Below, piece by piece: positions 59,880 through 64,000 of a stretch of 64,000 bases of DNA (position 1 is the stretch's first letter; each line of letters opens with the position of its first letter). The notes beneath the pieces were generated by a model that was given only the letters and a program-made list of their open reading frames with translations, had not been told where the DNA came from and ran no database searches. A program made the translations under genes and the position numbers. The stretch comes from Puccinia triticina (Eukaryota > Basidiomycota > Pucciniomycetes > Pucciniales > Pucciniaceae): contig NC_070565.1 in assembly GCF_026914185.1 (NCBI RefSeq), forward strand, positions 2,170,001-2,234,000. Direction: 5' to 3'.

Positions 59880-60199
59880 CTGTAAACCCCCCTCCTCCCT
59901 TGGGGTTCACAAGGAGTCACAGATGACTCCCACATGTCACATAGTCAGATATAGCCCAGTTCACTTCCTTCCCTGGTTCAGCAGAGAACTGACTAGCAGT
60001 CTCTCTGAACCAGGTAAGCCTCTTTCTTTCTTCTCTTGTGTGTTCTCTCTTCTCATCCCTCTAAGAGAGAACTGACTAGCAGTCTCTCTGAACCAGTCCT
60101 AGCAATCAAAGCCCCCAGTTTGGTCCTAGAACTCCTCCTCCGCGCCCATTCCACCGCTCCTCCGTCGTCCGCTCCAGTGAAGGGACTCGACCCTTACAC
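59880..60199 (-). other. Intron-like segment inside Copia 3 gag
   Basis: On the minus strand, gag reaches NFSILSVE and then meets GTGTAAG. After 320 nt ending TTTACAG it resumes with EEASTVASLMCN in frame. It contains a 30-bp direct repeat, GAGAACTGACTAGCAGTCTC..., at 59986-60017 and 60067-60097. Either a real intron or an insertion; no terminal repeats were seen. Confidence 0.4.
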
Positions 60200-60639
60200 T
60201 TCCACAGACAAGATAGAAAAGTTTTACGTCTTGTCTGTGAAAGGTTCTTGATGAATGAGCACATGGCGGAGGGTTTGATCAATTTCAGCCTCCCAGGACG
60301 GAAAGTTTGTTCCTTCATAAGCCAGGATTGGCTTTTGAGGGTTGAGCTTATGGTGGACTTGCATGGGCTTATTGAGGAAGTTGCCCATGATCATCTCCTG
60401 ACGTGTACGGTGGCGGGCAACGACTGGCGCTTCAACTACTGGCATCTGCGCTTGGTTGTTGCGCAGGGCGGTGATTTCTTCCCGGAGATTGTGGAGGAGC
60501 TGCCTAGCTTGTTGCGGGGTGAGGTTGGGTTCCATATTGCCGCTTGATGATGGTGATGAGGGAAGGGAAAAGGAGTTGGTGGGTGGGTTTCTGGATGTAG
60601 ATGGTTGGTTCAGCAAAGCTGATCTTCTTTTTTTGATTT

Positions 60640-61128
60640 CTGATTCTCTATTCCTCTTCTTCAGTTCTTTGTTGATTTTAATATGACATTGTGGTAGACG
60701 GAAAAGTGGAAAAATAATTTTTTTTGCTATGCCACATAATTACTAAACTAGGCCTCAAGATACCACCAATTGGACCCCAGAAATGGATTCTACGGCCAAT
60801 TTCACCCCTAGTCACCACTGGAAGTACCCCTGGGCCCCCTCTAGTGTGGAAGTTACACCTCATGGACACCTATCACACGGCCAGCCCCAGTAACCCAGCT
60901 GTCACCTGCCCCAACCCAAGTTTCACAGTAGTACACTTATACACATCACAGGATACAAACATACATCTCCCTGTCAGGCTACACTCATTACATATTAACT
61001 ACATACACTCCTTTATATACATATTATGACATCCTTTACACTGTTTCTGCAGCCTCAGACTTTAGGTATACACTAATTCCCCCTGTATGACATCTCATGC
61101 AGTCTACTGTCACCTCATGCATGCGTTT
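60640..61128. other. Spacer between Copia 3 and the recombinase element
   Basis: No 5' LTR for Copia 3 was recognised here. CT-rich DNA without a convincing ORF. Confidence 0.35.
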
Positions 61129-61489
61129 CCATTCCTTACTGCCGCCGCTACTAAGCCCTTTGAGGAACTTAGTGGGCTAGTGGGGAAGGACTTAGCCCTG
61201 GAGGGGCTTGGGTTTTCTCTTCCCCTGTACTCTCATTCTTCTTACATTTTCAAGCAAGCATTTGACGCATGCCTTGGTGCTTGCTCTAGGCCAGCCCAAA
61301 TACCTTTAAGGGATTTTCAAGCTGGCCGTGTGTGGGTCGGGGGGGGGGGGGGGGCTTCAACCCCGTGTCCCCCGAGTCTCCGAGTACGACCCAGAATTGT
61401 TTTTGGGTCTCGGTGGCTCAAGAGGAGGGAAGAAACCCCCCAGAGCAGAATAAAAAGAGCACGCAAGTGGGGGATCAGTGCTAGACCCA
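61129..61489 (-). repeat. Direct repeat, outer copy (361 bp)
   Basis: Starts CCATTCCTTACTGCCGC and ends GATCAGTGCTAGACCCA. It is about 90% or more identical by eye to 61924-62286 in the same orientation, offset 795 bp. Both include GGCCAGCCCAAATACCTTTA and a G tract. It may be the B2 copy of a split-direct-repeat element. Confidence 0.8.
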
Positions 61490-61923
61490 CTCCGGTCTCA
61501 GTACTGACCCCCCAAGAGTCTAACTTGTAGGGCGGGTGGGAGGTGTCAAAAAAGGAAGATGAAAATGCGGCAGGGGAAGCGGTACTCTGAGCGGATGTGA
61601 GGAAGGCTGGAGCTGGGGATATGAGGAGGGCCGGAGGCGGCCTCCTTATATTCTGACCAGAGCCCTTCCTCTTGGGGCTGGACTATGGTCTGCGCTAAGC
61701 TGTCACATGTCACTCGTCCAGTATCTGCTACTGTTGTGATTGTGATGGGCGCGCAAGGAGGAGGCGTGGATTTCTGTTCCCTAGCCTACCTGAGGCTTGC
61801 TTCTTCCAGGAGGAAGAAGTCGCCTCACACGCGTACCAAGTCCTGTTGCTATGGGTAGTTCCCATGGACCACAGGACCTCGCTGCACTGCACTGCGCTGC
61901 GCTTCGCTCCGGTTCCTTACCAT

Positions 61924-62286
61924 CCATTCCTTACTGCCGCTGCAACTAAGCCCCTTGAGGAACTTAGTGGGCTAGTGGGGAAGGACTTAGCCCCGGAGGG
62001 GCTTGGGTTTTCTCTTCCCCTGTAGTCTCATTATTCTTACGCTTTCAAGCAAGCATTTGGCGCATGCCTTGGTGCTTGCTCTAGGCCAGCCCAAATACCT
62101 TTAAGGGGTATTTCAAGCTGGCCGTGTGTGGGTCGGGGGGGGGGGGGGGGGCTTCAACCCCGTGTCCCCCGAGTCTCTGAGTACGACCCAGAATTGTTTT
62201 TAGGTCTTGGTGGCTTGAGAGGAGGGAAGAAACCCCCCGGAGCAGAAGAAAAAGAGCACGCAAGTGGGGGATCAGTGCTAGACCCA
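61924..62286 (-). repeat. Direct repeat, inner copy (363 bp)
   Basis: Partner of 61129-61489. It lies between the recombinase stop codon (62379, minus strand) and the intervening 434-bp unique segment at 61490-61923. In a Ngaro-like arrangement it would be B1, with the unique segment as A2. Confidence 0.8.
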
Positions 62287-62378
62287 TCAACTCTGGCTGG
62301 AAAACCGGAAGCCTGAGCCTTGCCCAATAACCCACTTCTTGCGGTCAAAACTTGACAGAGTTGAACTAAACTGTGTGT

Positions 62379-63550
62379 TTACTCCCCATTTACCCACCTG
62401 CCTTCTAAGATGGACAGTAAAGAAAGAGAGTTTTCAAGTTGAGTAGGTGAATACTGTCGAATATATAGCTTGTAGCAGTTTGACTGCCATCTTCCCAAGG
62501 GGCAGATCTCTTGGGTGCTGATTCCTAGGGCCATCTGTAAGGAAGCGCTCCCTACGCGAAAGGAGTGGCCGGAGAGTCCGCCAAAACCACCTTTGGCGCA
62601 TGTCTTTGTGAGCACCAAAATTACCGCTGAGCGTGTTAGGTGCTGCCGTCTCCCGTTGATGTTGTACCCAAAAAGGGAGGTCCCCATTGATCCTGCCTCG
62701 TCTAGCCTCCGTTGGACTGCCAGAGTGGGACATAGGCCATGAGGAAGCTTCATCAACTTGATTAATTGAACTTCGCCTGGCTTGCATGTTTTTGCACTTC
62801 AGAGCGATAGGATTGTCTGGTTCTGATCTCCTTTGCTGAAGTCAGAGGTTAACAGCTTCATTGATTTGTCCATTGGGCCATCTTTCATGTCGTAAGTCAG
62901 CTCTGCCAGGCAAGCCATCCCCCAGAAGGCAACTAATGCCAGATCTAGTGTTGCTTTCTCTTCAGCCGTGCCGTCGATGAGCTGTTCTGCCAGAAAAAAC
63001 AAGTGGGACAGGTGGACTGCTTCCTCCCTTGGTTTCTTGGGGGTTGCAGCGTCTGCTTTTGCAGATGACTTGAGGAACACTTCAATTTGGCCTTCCCATT
63101 CTGATGGATATGGCTTCTTATGGTAGAGGTGCCACGCCTTGAGCCCGGAAAGGTACTTTGTTAGTGTGGTTGCTGCTACATTGTGGTTTCCCGGGTTGCA
63201 TTTGTCTCTTCCGGCCCAACAGCAAAAGGTTTCGATGTCTTCTCCTGTAAGTGGGAGTTCAAATCCGTTCGGATAAACTCTTTTTGAGCTTTTTAACAGC
63301 CGCGTTGTAGCCTTTTAAAGTATTCAAAGCGTAGCCTTTCAGGTAGCGCACTTCTTTCTCCAAAGGTGATTGCGGAGTCGTACCGTTGGAGAGGAAATCC
63401 TTGATTTTGCCAAGCTCCATCGGCCCGAGTTCTCAAGGGATTATTGGTAGAGTGTAGATTGGAGTCTCAACACTTGCGTGGCATCGCCACAAATAATGCA
63501 TTTCTCTACCCGGAGGGTCCCGCAAACATGTTTGGGTTTAGAGGGAAAAG
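62379..63550 (-). pseudogene. Tyrosine recombinase of a DIRS/Ngaro-like element
   Basis: This is the enzyme that would integrate circular cDNA in YR retrotransposons. On the minus strand: REMHYLWRCHASVETPIYT, MELGKIKDFLSNGTTPQSP, EKEVRYLKGYALNTLKGYNA, LTGEDIETFCCWAGRDKCNP, LALVAFWGMACLAELTY, GLSGHSFRVGSASLQMALGI and PLGRWQSNCYKLYIRQYS. HxxR is present (HSFR), and the GRW...Y block supplies the nucleophile Tyr. The box I position usually held by Arg reads Cys (GMACLAEL). Lesions: TGA at 63433-63435 and 62799-62801 and a frame change near 63295. RT/RNase H are not in the window. A Crypton is the alternative. Confidence 0.7.
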
Positions 63551-63632
63551 ATTTTATGCTAACTACATGATTTGATACGTGTTGCGACCTAGTGTGTACT
63601 AGTGTTGCCAAAACAAAAGGTCTAGGTCAAGC

Positions 63633-64000
63633 TGTCAGCCGTAGAGTCATCACAGCTGACCTAAAAGCTGCCTGTTCTACCTTTGTTACATATGAATTAC
63701 TTTATATCTTTTTCATCTTAAGAGATAACCTTGTTTTGACTTCATATTCTGTTTCCTCATGCAATTTTAACCCTAGTTACAACTTATCAATTCCTTGTAA
63801 CTATACTCCTTCCCTGAGTTATTGAGTTGTAGCGCGCATGCGCAGTTGTGACGTGTCAGCGCTACCAGGCGCACCAAACCACATGTACATATGTAAATTA
63901 CATAAGCAAACTGTGAAAATTTTCGTAGTCAGGATACCCCTTGCCTGAGGCGGATCTACAGACTTCAGCACACCAGAACCACACCCCAGATAACCCCAGG
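63633..64000 (+). mobile_element. LTR E family copy, cut by the window end
   Basis: Starts TGTCAGCCGTAGAGTCATCA and matches the LTR at 30232-31150, but has an extra segment of about 52 bp (around AACTTATCAATTCCTTGTAA, 63781-63834) not present in that copy. It is incomplete at the window edge. Confidence 0.85.

Larger units (their letters stand above)
54354..60616 (-). pseudogene. Copia 3 gag-pol, heavily degraded
   Basis: Minus strand. Gag begins MLNQPSTSRNPPTNSFSLPS at 60616 and resumes at 59879 (CNTIVNTLGNIIDALK). The protease site reads LLESGASAHISGD, with Glu in place of the usual Asp. GAG-pre-integrase has HMRLGHISDEVVKQF. The integrase has GPLNLDINGCRYLV and YSPEKNGEAKRVNRTLGH. RT has FDVGSAYLYSPIEKEVY and IIIWLHVDDGFAV. 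RNase H has MDLWTDANWGGEHKRS and VAMSTCPAEYLALSEG, ending just before the G tract. Lesions: a solo LTR at 56687-58109, a SINE-like insertion near 58450-58740, frame changes near 55575 and 55800, TAG near 59213, TGA near 59078 and TAA near 58920. A different lineage from Copia 1. Confidence 0.82.

Noticed and set aside
60680..61030. 5' LTR of Copia 3
   Set aside because: No match to the 3' LTR start or promoter block was found in this interval.
61300..62160. Long terminal repeats of a small LTR element formed by the direct repeats
   Set aside because: The repeats lack TG...CA ends and flanking TSDs, and sit directly 3' of a tyrosine recombinase, so a split-direct-repeat reading is preferred.

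Overview
The window looks like transposon-rich nuclear DNA of a rust fungus (Pucciniales, probably Puccinia or a close relative). This is an inference from small spliceosomal introns of about 55-125 bp, an E2 ubiquitin-conjugating gene with five introns, a DUF6589-type gene, RecQ-helicase remnants, and a dense mix of Gypsy, Copia, hAT, Helitron, CACTA-like, MULE-like and tyrosine-recombinase elements. No bacterial or organellar features were seen.

Layout. (1) 351-7118 is a complete hAT element with an 8-bp target-site duplication (TSD). It holds a broken transposase gene, a solo LTR inside one transposase intron, a small MITE, a 259-bp tandem duplication and the 3' end of a Helitron. (2) 8.15-13.6 kb holds a decayed RecQ-type helicase, a broken DUF6589-type gene, an LTR-derived composite and a MITE. 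(3) 13896-34515 is one Gypsy chromovirus on the minus strand with two 1665-bp LTRs. A Copia element sits in its gag (19700-28879, TSD AGTCT). That Copia carries three further insertions: a Gypsy solo LTR (TSD GCATT), a CACTA-like minisatellite carrier (TSD AAA) and another solo LTR (TSD ATCGG). The Gypsy leader also carries a solo LTR (TSD GATTC) and a MITE. (4) 34516-about 38137 is a second, truncated Gypsy element.

(5) 38.6-48.5 kb is the gene island: an E2 enzyme with a UBA domain (Ubc1/UBE2K type, apparently intact), a MULE-like element, a five-exon gene whose first exon is Copia Gag-like, an unrecognised gene with one in-frame TGA, and a mitochondrial-carrier-family gene. A decayed tRNA-like sequence lies in an intron of the Gag-like gene. 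(6) 48.6-54.1 kb is a foldback Tc1/mariner-like element split by a non-autonomous hAT, which carries palindromic repeat arrays and another Gypsy solo LTR. (7) 54.1-60.6 kb is a degraded Copia on the minus strand, interrupted by a solo LTR with a 29-bp minisatellite and by a tRNA-Lys-derived SINE-like insertion. (8) 61.1-63.6 kb is a tyrosine-recombinase element (DIRS/Ngaro-like) with two direct repeats 3' of its gene. The window ends inside another LTR.

Two cross-cutting observations stand out. Most premature stops in the otherwise readable element ORFs are TGA where Arg (CGA) would fit, suggesting CpG C-to-T decay. Many insertions keep exact TSDs, so their relative order can be read directly. 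Host metabolism is represented only by the E2, carrier, Gag-like and unknown genes; everything else is mobile DNA.
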